DNA of 64,000 nt from Pelomonas parva (GTDB lineage: Bacteria; Pseudomonadota; Gammaproteobacteria; Burkholderiales; Burkholderiaceae_C). This document shows, piece after piece, positions 50,373 through 57,836 of the stretch. The notes under the pieces were generated by a model. The model searched no databases, was not told where the DNA came from, and saw only the letters and a program-made list of their open reading frames with translations. Position 1 is the first letter of the stretch. The number at the start of each line of letters is the position of its first letter. The stretch covers positions 124,001 to 188,000 of the forward strand of contig NZ_JBIGHV010000004.1 in the NCBI RefSeq assembly GCF_043555835.1, in the 5' to 3' direction. A program made the position numbers and the translations under genes.

Positions 50373-50708
50373 ATGTCCGCCTATCCGCGCCTGCTCCGCA
50401 CCATCTCCACGGCGGCCGTCGGCCTGATGATCGCCTTCGCCGCCACCGCCAACCCGCCCAAGGTCGTCAAGAAGGTGCCGCCCGAGTTCCCGAACGAGGC
50501 GGCCAAGAAGGGCATCTCGACCGGCGTCATCAAGGCCAAGGTCAACATCGACGCTGACGGCAAGGTCAGCAGCGTCGAAATCCTGGAAGCCGAACCCAAG
50601 CGCGTCTTCGACCGCGCGGTGACGTCGGCGCTGATGGAATGGAAGTACGAGGCGCCCGGCGAGAAGACGAGCGTAGAAGTCAAGCTCGTGTTCAAGAACG
50701 AAGACTGA
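50373..50708 (+). CDS. Short exported protein with TonB C-terminal domain
   Basis: A 111-residue protein made of a signal peptide (TISTAAVGLMIAFAATA) and a TonB C-terminal domain (PPEFPNEAAKKGISTGVIKAKVNIDADGKVSSVEILEAEPKRVFDRAVTSALMEWKYEAPG). It lacks the inner-membrane anchor and proline-rich spacer of real TonB, so it cannot transmit energy in the usual way. It starts 35 bases after the chemoreceptor and may be cotranscribed. Function unknown; it could bind a TonB box or peptidoglycan. Confidence 0.8.
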   Translation: MSAYPRLLRTISTAAVGLMIAFAATANPPKVVKKVPPEFPNEAAKKGISTGVIKAKVNIDADGKVSSVEILEAEPKRVFDRAVTSALMEWKYEAPGEKTSVEVKLVFKNED

Positions 50709-50709
50709 G

Positions 50710-51108
50710 CTAGCGGCGAAGCGCCGCCGGCACTTCGGCGGCCGTGCCGTCGGGCTGCCACCAGCGCATCCCGCCCGCCACCAGCATCACCGCGACAACG
50801 GCGCCGGCCGCCAGGCCCAGGCGCCGTTTTCTTTGCATCTGCCGCGTCCTGGCGCGGGCACCGGCGGTGGCCTCGCGCAACACCGCAGGCGGCGCCGCAC
50901 GCGGCAGCCGCTTCAGGTTCACGGCCTGCTTGCGACCGTCACGGCCGGACACAACTTCAAAGCTGAACGGCTCATCCAGCCGGGGCCCCTCCCCGTCCAT
51001 CGGGAATGCGCCCAGGCTGACAAACAGCTCATCACCACCATTCAGCGCCCGGATCGTGCCGTAACCGGCATCTGGGTTCCACGCGCTGAGAATTCCTTCG
51101 AATCTCAT
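50710..51108 (-). CDS. Cold-shock-domain protein with C-terminal membrane anchor
   Basis: A 132-residue protein. Residues 1-65 resemble a cold-shock domain (MRFEGILSAWNPDAGYGTIRALNGGDELFVSLGAFPMDG, ending VVSGRDGRKQAVNLKRL), with RNP1-like GYGTI and RNP2-like LFVSL somewhat degenerate. A basic linker (RARTRQMQRKRR) leads to one transmembrane helix (LGLAAGAVVAVMLVAGGM). The nucleic-acid-binding part would face the cytosol. The stop lies one base after the convergent TonB-domain gene. Confidence 0.8.
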   Translation of the reverse strand: MRFEGILSAWNPDAGYGTIRALNGGDELFVSLGAFPMDGEGPRLDEPFSFEVVSGRDGRKQAVNLKRLPRAAPPAVLREATAGARARTRQMQRKRRLGLAAGAVVAVMLVAGGMRWWQPDGTAAEVPAALRR

Positions 51109-51215
51109 GTTCGCCCCAAGTCGACATGACAATCTTGGGGTCATACGGCACCGGCCCGGTAACCGGATGCAAAGCCGAATCCGTTCCGTCCCGCAATCCC
51201 AAGAATCCTCAACGC

Positions 51216-52154
51216 ATGCCCATCAACTGGTTTCCCGGCCACATGAATGCCACCCGCCAGGCGATCAAGGATCGCGTGAAGGCGGGGCTGGACGTGGTCA
51301 TCGAGCTGCTGGACGCGCGCCTGCCCGGCTCCAGCAGCAACCCGCTGCTGGCGGCGCTGACGACCGGCCGGCCGTCGCTGAAGGTCATCAACAAGCAGGA
51401 CCTGGCCGACCCGGTGCAGACCGAGGCCTGGCTGGCCTTCTACAACGCCCAGCCGCACACGCGCGCCATCCCGCTGGATGCCGCTGACAAGGCCCCGGCC
51501 CGCGCCCTCATCAAGGCCTGCCGCGAGCTGGCGCCACTGCGCGGCGACATGCACAAGCCGCTGCGCGTGCTGATCTGCGGCATTCCCAACGTCGGCAAGA
51601 GCACGCTGATCAACACGCTGGTCGGCAAGCGCGCCACCAAGACGGGCGACGAGCCGGGCATCACGAAGATCGAGCAGAAGATCGTGCTGGAGAACGGCTT
51701 CTACCTGTTCGACACGCCCGGCATGCTGTGGCCGCGCATCTCCATCGAGCAAAGCGGCTACAACCTCGCCGCCAGCGGCGCCATCGGCCGCAATGCCTTC
51801 GACGAGGAGGAGGTGGCGCTGGAGCTGATCGCCACGCTCAAGCGCCGCTACCCGGAGCGGCTGCAGGAACGCTACGGCCTGGCCGAACTGGGTGCGGACG
51901 ACGCGGTGCTGGAGGCCATCGGCCTGAAGCGCGGCGCCAAGATACGGGGCGGCGCGGTGCAGATGCACAAGGCCGCCGAAGCGCTGCTGGTGGACTACCG
52001 GCAGGGCCTGCTGGGCCGCATCACGCTGGAGAGCCCGGAAGAGATGGCGGCCTGGCGCAAGGCCGCTGCCGGCCTGCAGGCGCAGCAAGCCGCCGAGCAG
52101 GAAGCCGCAGCCGCAGCAGACAAGCTGCGCCGCAGCGGCCGCCGCAACGCCTGA
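51216..52154 (+). CDS. ylqF: Ribosome biogenesis GTPase YlqF/RbgA
   Basis: A 312-residue circularly permuted GTPase. The G4 motif NKQDLAD (near 66-72) precedes G1 GIPNVGKSTLIN, and G3 is DTPGMLWP. The start INWFPGHMNATRQAI is typical. RbgA-type proteins help assemble the large ribosomal subunit. The C-terminal tail is rich in Ala, Gln and Glu and may be disordered. The ATG at 51216 fits family starts; the longer upstream frame is not conserved. Confidence 0.93.
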   Translation: MPINWFPGHMNATRQAIKDRVKAGLDVVIELLDARLPGSSSNPLLAALTTGRPSLKVINKQDLADPVQTEAWLAFYNAQPHTRAIPLDAADKAPARALIKACRELAPLRGDMHKPLRVLICGIPNVGKSTLINTLVGKRATKTGDEPGITKIEQKIVLENGFYLFDTPGMLWPRISIEQSGYNLAASGAIGRNAFDEEEVALELIATLKRRYPERLQERYGLAELGADDAVLEAIGLKRGAKIRGGAVQMHKAAEALLVDYRQGLLGRITLESPEEMAAWRKAAAGLQAQQAAEQEAAAAADKLRRSGRRNA

Positions 52155-52169
52155 CCAGCGTCGCCGTCA

Positions 52170-52337
52170 TCAGCGCCGGTAGCGGGGCTGCGCGTGGACG
52201 GGGCCGCTGTCGTGGTGGCTGCTGTAGCGGTGATGGTGGTCGCCACGATGACCACCGTGGCGGTGCGGCACGATGATGCAGCCCGACAGCAGGGCAGCGG
52301 AGGTCAACAGCGTGATGGCCAGGGCCAGTCGTTTCAT
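52170..52337 (-). CDS. Small His-rich lipoprotein
   Basis: A 55-residue protein beginning MKRLALAITLLTSAALLSGC, a clear lipoprotein signal with LSGC lipobox. The mature part is short and rich in His and Arg (HRHGGHRGDHHHRYSSHH), which could bind metal ions. It is convergent with ylqF. Function unknown. Confidence 0.75.
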   Translation of the reverse strand: MKRLALAITLLTSAALLSGCIIVPHRHGGHRGDHHHRYSSHHDSGPVHAQPRYRR

Positions 52338-52408
52338 GGGGTGATCTCCCGGCCGCTGGATGCGACCGTCCGCGCTTAACCGCCGAACGCGCTCGGCGGA
52401 TGACGAGG

Positions 52409-53596
52409 TCACACAGAGTTACTCGCGTCACGCCCTTCACGCAACACGGCGGACAGGGCCAGCATGCCCAGCCCCAGCACGCCGGCCGTGAGCCACAGCG
52501 CTGCGTCGAAGCTGCCGCTGGCCTCCACCATGCGGCCCGTCAGCGCCGGCGCAGCGATCTGCGCGGCGCCATAGCTCAGCGTCAGCCGCGCCATCGCCTT
52601 CCCGGGGTTGGCCGGCGAGCGGCGGCCGACCAGGGCCAGCGTCAGGCTGACGATGCCGATGAAGGTCGCGCCGTACAGCAGCGCGCCGAGCAGCGCCGCC
52701 ACGAGGCTGCCGAACAGCGCGGGCAGCAACACGCCGACGATCTGCACGCCCAAGGCAATCAGCAGCGCGCCGACGTCGCCGGTGCGGCGGGCGATGCGGT
52801 CCCATACGAACACCGCCGGCGTGGCCGCGAGGCCCACGAGCAGCCAGGCCCACGGCCCCTGACCGGCCAGCAACGGCTGCTTCTCGACGATGGCCACCGT
52901 GAAGGTGGCGTTGATGACGAAGCCCCAGCCGGCGCAGAAATACGCGGCCAGCATCAGCGCCATCCAGCGCCGGCTCGGCGCCGCGCCGGCGTGGGACTTC
53001 ACGGCCGGTGGCGGAACCGGCGGGCGCCACAGCCAGGCCGGGATCAGGAACACCAGCCCCAGCAGCGCGAAGCCCTGCCATTGCGCGGCCCAGGCGAGGC
53101 TCAGGCCCGACATGCCCATCGCGCCCACGGCCGACACGACGATGCCCAGGCCCAGGCCGATGAAGTACAGGCCCAGCTCCGGCCGACGCCCGGAGCGGAT
53201 CAACCAGCCCTGCACCAGGCCCGAGCCCAGCAGCATGCCGGCCGCGCCGCACAGGCCGCCGACATAGCGCGACACCGCCCAGCCGGCGAACGACGCGCTC
53301 CAGCCCATCAGCGCCGTGATGACCAGGGCCAGCGGCAGCGCCGCGCTGTACAGGCGCCGGCGCCAGACCGGGTTCTCGATGCCGGCGGCCAGCAGCGCGC
53401 CGCTCATGTAGCCGGCGTAGTTGATGGCCGCCAGCAGGCCGCCGTCGGCCACGCCCAGGCCGGCCTGACCATGCATCTGCGGCAGCAACGGCGTGTAGGC
53501 AAAGCGCGCCAGGCCGACGGTCAGCACGAGCGCGCAGATACCGCCCAGCAGCACCTGCCAGGCTTGCAGACCGGTTGGGTGGGCGGGCTCGGACAT
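52409..53596 (-). CDS. YbfB/YjiJ-family MFS transporter
   Basis: A 395-residue inner-membrane protein with about 12 helices. The first helix region LTVGLARFAYTPLLPQMHGQAGLGVADGGLLAAINYAGYMSGALLA is the signature of the YbfB/YjiJ group of the major facilitator superfamily. The substrate of this group is unknown. It is divergent from mtfA with an 80-base gap. Confidence 0.9.
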   Translation of the reverse strand: MSEPAHPTGLQAWQVLLGGICALVLTVGLARFAYTPLLPQMHGQAGLGVADGGLLAAINYAGYMSGALLAAGIENPVWRRRLYSAALPLALVITALMGWSASFAGWAVSRYVGGLCGAAGMLLGSGLVQGWLIRSGRRPELGLYFIGLGLGIVVSAVGAMGMSGLSLAWAAQWQGFALLGLVFLIPAWLWRPPVPPPAVKSHAGAAPSRRWMALMLAAYFCAGWGFVINATFTVAIVEKQPLLAGQGPWAWLLVGLAATPAVFVWDRIARRTGDVGALLIALGVQIVGVLLPALFGSLVAALLGALLYGATFIGIVSLTLALVGRRSPANPGKAMARLTLSYGAAQIAAPALTGRMVEASGSFDAALWLTAGVLGLGMLALSAVLREGRDASNSV

Positions 53597-53676
53597 GCCC
53601 GCACGTTACGCGAGCCCAGCGCGCTTCAAGGTCCGCGGGGGCTTGCAAAGCGCGCCGCCGGGCCCAGTTGCCTGCC

Positions 53677-54495
53677 ATGCCGCTGCTCATCTGGTTCGCC
53701 ATCGCCCTGCTTGCCGCCACGGCCATCGCGTTGTGGCCGCTGTGGGTCAGGCGGCGGCGCGAGCGCCTGGCCGGCAAGCCCTTCCCGCCCGCCTGGCGGC
53801 GGCTGCTGCGTCGCCATGTGCCGCTGGTGTCACGGCTGCCGGCCCGCCAGCAGCTCAGGCTCAAGGGGCTGATGCAGGTCTTCCTGGCCGAGAAACCCAT
53901 CCTCGGCTGTGGCGGGCTGAAGGTGACGGACGAGGTGCGCGTCACCATCGCCGCGCTGGCCTGCCTGCCGCTGCTGGGCGCGGCGCGCGGCATCTACCCG
54001 GAGCTGCGCCAGGTGCTGGTCTATCCGGGCGCCTTCGTCGTGGAGCGGCCGGTGACCGAGGGCGGCGTGCAGTCCGACCAGCGCCGCGTGCTGGCCGGCG
54101 AGAGCTGGAGCCAGGGCCAGGTGCTGCTGGCCTGGGACGAGGTCAAGCGCGGCGCGGCCACGCCGGGCGACGGGCACAACGTCGTCATCCACGAGTTCGC
54201 CCACCAGCTGGACCAGGCCAACGGCGCGGCGAACGGCGCACCCGCGCTGCCGACCACCGAGGCCTACCGGCGCTGGTCGACGGTGATGCAGAACGAGTTC
54301 GATGCGCTGCGCTGGCGGCTCGCGCGTGGTGAGACGGGCTTGATCGACGCCTATGGCGCAACCGACCCGGCGGAGTTCTTCGCCGTGATCAGCGAGCTGT
54401 TCTTCGAGCGGCCGGCAGAGCTTGTCGCCCACCACCCGGCGCTGTACGCGGAGCTGAGCGGCTACTACCGGCTGGACCCGGCGAGCTGGATTTGA
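53677..54495 (+). CDS. mtfA: Zinc-dependent peptidase MtfA-like (M90)
   Basis: A 272-residue protein of the MtfA family with the zinc motif HEFAHQLD and the downstream AEFFAVISELFFERP Glu region. E. coli MtfA binds the repressor Mlc and has aminopeptidase activity. This member has an N-terminal hydrophobic segment (LIWFAIALLAATAIALWPLW), so it is probably membrane-anchored. The start is ATG at 53677. Confidence 0.9.
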   Translation: MPLLIWFAIALLAATAIALWPLWVRRRRERLAGKPFPPAWRRLLRRHVPLVSRLPARQQLRLKGLMQVFLAEKPILGCGGLKVTDEVRVTIAALACLPLLGAARGIYPELRQVLVYPGAFVVERPVTEGGVQSDQRRVLAGESWSQGQVLLAWDEVKRGAATPGDGHNVVIHEFAHQLDQANGAANGAPALPTTEAYRRWSTVMQNEFDALRWRLARGETGLIDAYGATDPAEFFAVISELFFERPAELVAHHPALYAELSGYYRLDPASWI

Positions 54496-54504
54496 TGGCT
54501 TTGC

Positions 54505-54542
54505 GGGACAGACTGATCGAGTGCAGCGAGTAGCTCTGTCCC
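54505..54542. repeat. REP-like palindromic element
   Basis: GGGACAGA and TCTGTCCC form a perfect eight-base stem around a 22-base loop between mtfA and cheZ. The GGGACAGA head resembles REP sequences mobilised by RAYT transposases in Burkholderiales. No RAYT gene is present here. It could also act as a transcription stop between the convergent genes. Confidence 0.5.
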
Positions 54543-54549
54543 CAACTGA

Positions 54550-55104
54550 CTAAAAACCCAGGCTGGCCAGCAAGTCGTCCACATCGTCCTGCTTGAGCGC
54601 CTTGTCGGGCGTCTGCACGCCGCCGAGTTCATCAGACGCCGCGACTGCGACGGGCGCGGGCAGCGACGAGATCAGGTCCTTGAGCGGCGGCTCGGCGCGC
54701 TCCAGCATCTTGCTGACCTTGTTGATGACCTGGCCAGAGAGATCCTGGAAGTCCTGCGACATCATGATCTCGGTGTGCAGCGACTTCTCGCGCGCGGCGA
54801 AGCTGGCAGCGTCCGACGCATAGGCCGCGCACAGCTTCATCAGTGCACGGGCACGGTCCGGGCTGATGTTGCTGGACAGCGCCAGGCGGTTCAGTGCGTC
54901 GGACAGCTCGCGGCCCTTCTTGCGCACGGCCTCGGCGTCTTCCTGCGCGGCCTCCACGAGGTTGAGCACCTTGGTGGCGGCCTGCTCGGTCATGCTGCGC
55001 ACATACTGCAGACGCTCGCGGGCATCCGGCAGCTCATCGACGACGTTGTGCAGGATCTGGGCGGCGTCGGCGCGAATCAAGGCCTGGATGGAGGCGTCGG
55101 ACAT
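54550..55104 (-). CDS. cheZ: CheY-P phosphatase CheZ
   Basis: A 184-residue CheZ. The catalytic Gln lies in SQDFQDLSGQVINKV and the long helical hairpin surrounds it; the C-terminal DDVDDLLASLGF is the CheY-binding tail. CheZ removes phosphate from CheY to reset swimming direction. The ATG at 55104 has AGGGAG upstream. No cheY or flagellar gene is adjacent, so it is separated from the main chemotaxis operon. Confidence 0.92.
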   Translation of the reverse strand: MSDASIQALIRADAAQILHNVVDELPDARERLQYVRSMTEQAATKVLNLVEAAQEDAEAVRKKGRELSDALNRLALSSNISPDRARALMKLCAAYASDAASFAAREKSLHTEIMMSQDFQDLSGQVINKVSKMLERAEPPLKDLISSLPAPVAVAASDELGGVQTPDKALKQDDVDDLLASLGF

Positions 55105-55229
55105 GAGGTACTCCCTGGTGGCCCCGACCACAGCGACAGGGGCGACGGCAGTCTAAGTCGCGCGCCCCCGGCCAGGAACGCGCCGGCGGGGGGCGAACGC
55201 CACCTTTGTCACGCGCGCTGCAAACGCTG

Positions 55230-56024
55230 TCAGGCGAGCAGCGTGCGGAGTGCGGCGACCTGCGTCGCGTCCAGCCGCCCGGCGGCCTCGGCCAGCGCCA
55301 GCTGGCGCCGCGCCAGTGCCCGCATCAGGTCATCCGGCAAGCCGGCCGACTGCAGCGCGTCGAGATGCCGCGCCAGCACACCGGCGTCGCCGCGGGCGAC
55401 GGGGCCGGACACCGCCCCGGCCAGCCCGCGCGCGCCGGCCGTGTCCAGCGCACCGCGTGTCAGCGGCAGCAGCGCGGGCAGCGCGTCGCCCGCGGCCAGG
55501 CCGGCCGCGCGCCACAGCGCGCCGGCCTCGGCCAGCACGGCCAGCACGCCGCTGGCGGCCAGGTTGGCGGCAGCGTGATAGGCAGCGCGGGCCTGGGCGC
55601 TCATGGGCGACGGCAGCGCCAGCGGCACGAGGCCCAGCCGGTGTGCAAGGTCTTGCAGCGCAGGGCGATGGGTTTCGGCGGCCTCGATGCCGACATGCGC
55701 GCCGGCCAGGCCGGCATCACCCGCCAGCAGCTTCAGCGGGTGGAAGCCCGCCGCAGCCGGCGCCGCGGCCAACGCGGCCAGCGGCGTCGCGCCGCTGCAG
55801 TGCAGCGCGAGCTGCCCATCGCGCCAGGGCAGGCCGGCGGCCGTCGCGGCGATGTGGTCATCGGGAACGGTCAGCCAGACCCAATCGGCCCGTTGCACCA
55901 CGTCGGCCAGGGCGGCTTCACCATCGGCACGGCGGGCGATGACAACCTCCTCGCCCGCCGCCCGCAACGCCGGCACCAACGCCCGGCCCAGCCGGCCGTA
56001 GCCGACGACGGCGTGCAGTTTCAA
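55230..56024 (-). CDS. Rossmann-like/DUF2520 domain protein
   Basis: A 264-residue protein with an N-terminal NADP-binding-like segment (LHAVVGYGRLGRALVPALRAAGEEVVIARRA) and a C-terminal helical DUF2520 domain (SPMSAQARAAYHAAANLAASGVLAVLAEAGALWRAAGL). This architecture resembles pyrroline-5-carboxylate reductase-like and ketopantoate-reductase-like proteins, but the substrate is unknown. Its start overlaps the methyltransferase stop by four bases. Confidence 0.87.
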   Translation of the reverse strand: MKLHAVVGYGRLGRALVPALRAAGEEVVIARRADGEAALADVVQRADWVWLTVPDDHIAATAAGLPWRDGQLALHCSGATPLAALAAAPAAAGFHPLKLLAGDAGLAGAHVGIEAAETHRPALQDLAHRLGLVPLALPSPMSAQARAAYHAAANLAASGVLAVLAEAGALWRAAGLAAGDALPALLPLTRGALDTAGARGLAGAVSGPVARGDAGVLARHLDALQSAGLPDDLMRALARRQLALAEAAGRLDATQVAALRTLLA

Positions 56025-56785
56025 GGTTTGACGAACTTCAGCGTCATGCGGTCGCTCTCGCCGATGGCCTGGTACTTGGCGCGGTCCTTGTTGTTGTTCA
56101 CAGGTGGCAGCGTCCAGACACCGCCTTCATGGTCGGCCGTGTCCTTGGGGTTGGCATTGACCTCGCTGCGGCCCGCCAGCTTGAAGCCGGCGGCCTCGGC
56201 GTACTTGATGACGACGGCTTCCTGCACATAGCCGCTGGCCGCCTTGGGGTCTTGCGTGCGCGAGGCCGGAAGGCGGTGCTCCACCACGCCCAGCACACCA
56301 CCCGGCTTGAGCGTCTTGAAGGCGGCATTGAAGACGGCCTGGGTCTTCTCCGGGCCCTGACTCATCCAGTTGTGCACGTTGCGGAAGGTCAGCACCGCGT
56401 CGGCGCTGCCGGGCGGGGCGATGTCGAGCTTGCCGTTGGCGGGGTCAAAGATGGTCAGCTTGACCTTGCCGTAGACACCCATGGAGTCCATCTTGGCCTT
56501 GAAACGCCCGCCTTCGCCCGCTGCGGCGTAGAGCTGGCCGGCCTCGCGCAGGTAGGGCGCCAGGATCTCGGTGTACCAGCCGCCGCCCGGAGACAGCTCG
56601 ACGACGGTGTCGGTGGGCTTGATGCCGAAGAAGCTCAGCGTCTCGTAGGGGTGGCGCCACGCGTCGCGGGCGACGTTGCCGACCGTGCGGTGCTCGGCGG
56701 CAACGGCGGCCTTCAGCGGGTCGGCGGGCTGGGCCTGGGCGGCGACGGCAGTCAGGGCAAGGGTGGCGATGAGCCAAGTCTTCAT
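56021..56785 (-). CDS. Exported class I methyltransferase-like protein
   Basis: A 254-residue protein with a signal peptide (MKTWLIATLALTAVAAQAQ) followed by a class I SAM-dependent methyltransferase fold: TVVELSPGGGWYTEILAPYLREAGQLYAA, ADAVLTFRNVHNWM and LKPGGVLGVVEHR. Export of a methyltransferase is odd because S-adenosylmethionine is cytosolic; this family is nevertheless widespread in proteobacteria and its role is unknown. The glycine-rich loop ELSPGGG is intact. Confidence 0.88.
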   Translation of the reverse strand: MKTWLIATLALTAVAAQAQPADPLKAAVAAEHRTVGNVARDAWRHPYETLSFFGIKPTDTVVELSPGGGWYTEILAPYLREAGQLYAAAGEGGRFKAKMDSMGVYGKVKLTIFDPANGKLDIAPPGSADAVLTFRNVHNWMSQGPEKTQAVFNAAFKTLKPGGVLGVVEHRLPASRTQDPKAASGYVQEAVVIKYAEAAGFKLAGRSEVNANPKDTADHEGGVWTLPPVNNNKDRAKYQAIGESDRMTLKFVKP

Positions 56786-56873
56786 GGGTCTGTCTCCTGT
56801 TCGGGCAGCCAGTATCAGGGCGGCGCAAAGACCTGTCGAAGGTCAGCCGTCGGACGCGCAGGCCCGCAGGCTG

Positions 56874-57788
56874 TCAGCCGGGCTGGAGCGCGGCGCCGCC
56901 GTGCGACTGCATGTCCGCCTGCGTGACGACGCTGCCGGGCGGGACGCTGCGCGTCAACCACACATTGCCGCCGATGACGGCACCGCGCCCGAGGGTGATG
57001 CGGCCCAGCACGGTCGCGCCGGCGTAGATGACGACCTCGTCCTCGACCACCGGGTGGCGCGGCTGGCCCTTGAGCACATGGCCGTCGCCATCGGTGGGGA
57101 AGCTCTTGGCGCCCAACGTGACGTTCTGGTAGATCCGCACGCGCTCGCCCAGCACAGCCGTCTCGCCGATGACGACGCCGGTGCCGTGGTCGATGAAGCA
57201 GCCCGCGCCGATGCTGGCGCCTGGATGGATGTCGATGCCGGTCTCGGCATGGGCCAGCTCGGCAACCACGCGCGCGATCAGCGGCAGGCCCAGCCGGTAG
57301 AGCTGGTGGGCGATGCGGTGGCTGATGAGGGCGCGCAGGCCCGGGTAGCACAGCAGCACCTCGTCGACGCTGCGCGCGGCCGGGTCGCCCTGGTAGGCGG
57401 CGACGACGTCGCTGTCCAGCAGCTCGCGCACGCGCGGCAGCGTCTGCGCGAAGCGGGCAGCCAGCTCGGCCGGGTCGGCCGCCGGCACGCCGTCGCCGCG
57501 CTGGCGGGCCTCGTGGCCCAGCTCCAGCGCCGCCTGCTGGCGCAGCGTGGCCAGCGCGGCGCCCAGCGTGTGGCCGACGTAGAAGTCCTCGCCCTCGGGC
57601 TGCAGCGTCGGTGGCCCCAGGCGCATCGGGAACAGCGCGCCAGACAGGCTCTGGATCATGCAGGCCAACAGCTCGCGCGACGGCAGCTCGCGCCCGTCGC
57701 CGCGCCGGTGCTGCTCGCGCCAGCGCTGGCGGGCTGCACGCAGCGCGTCGACGACATGCTGCAGGTCGGCGGAGGGGGTATCGGTCAT
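56874..57788 (-). CDS. Serine O-acetyltransferase (EpsC/CysE type)
   Basis: A 304-residue serine acetyltransferase, which makes O-acetylserine for cysteine synthesis. The N-terminal helical region is long; the left-handed beta-helix follows with GIDIHPGASIGAGCFIDHGTGVVIGETAVLGERVRIYQNVTLGAKS and the His residues of the active site. The C-terminus ends GGAALQPG and lacks the Ile that CysE uses to dock cysteine synthase, as in EpsC forms. The ATG at 57788 has AGGAAG upstream. Confidence 0.93.
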   Translation of the reverse strand: MTDTPSADLQHVVDALRAARQRWREQHRRGDGRELPSRELLACMIQSLSGALFPMRLGPPTLQPEGEDFYVGHTLGAALATLRQQAALELGHEARQRGDGVPAADPAELAARFAQTLPRVRELLDSDVVAAYQGDPAARSVDEVLLCYPGLRALISHRIAHQLYRLGLPLIARVVAELAHAETGIDIHPGASIGAGCFIDHGTGVVIGETAVLGERVRIYQNVTLGAKSFPTDGDGHVLKGQPRHPVVEDEVVIYAGATVLGRITLGRGAVIGGNVWLTRSVPPGSVVTQADMQSHGGAALQPG

Positions 57789-57836
57789 GTCGGTCTTCCT
57801 GGTTGTGCGGCGGGCGGGCAGCATCATCTCTTGGGG

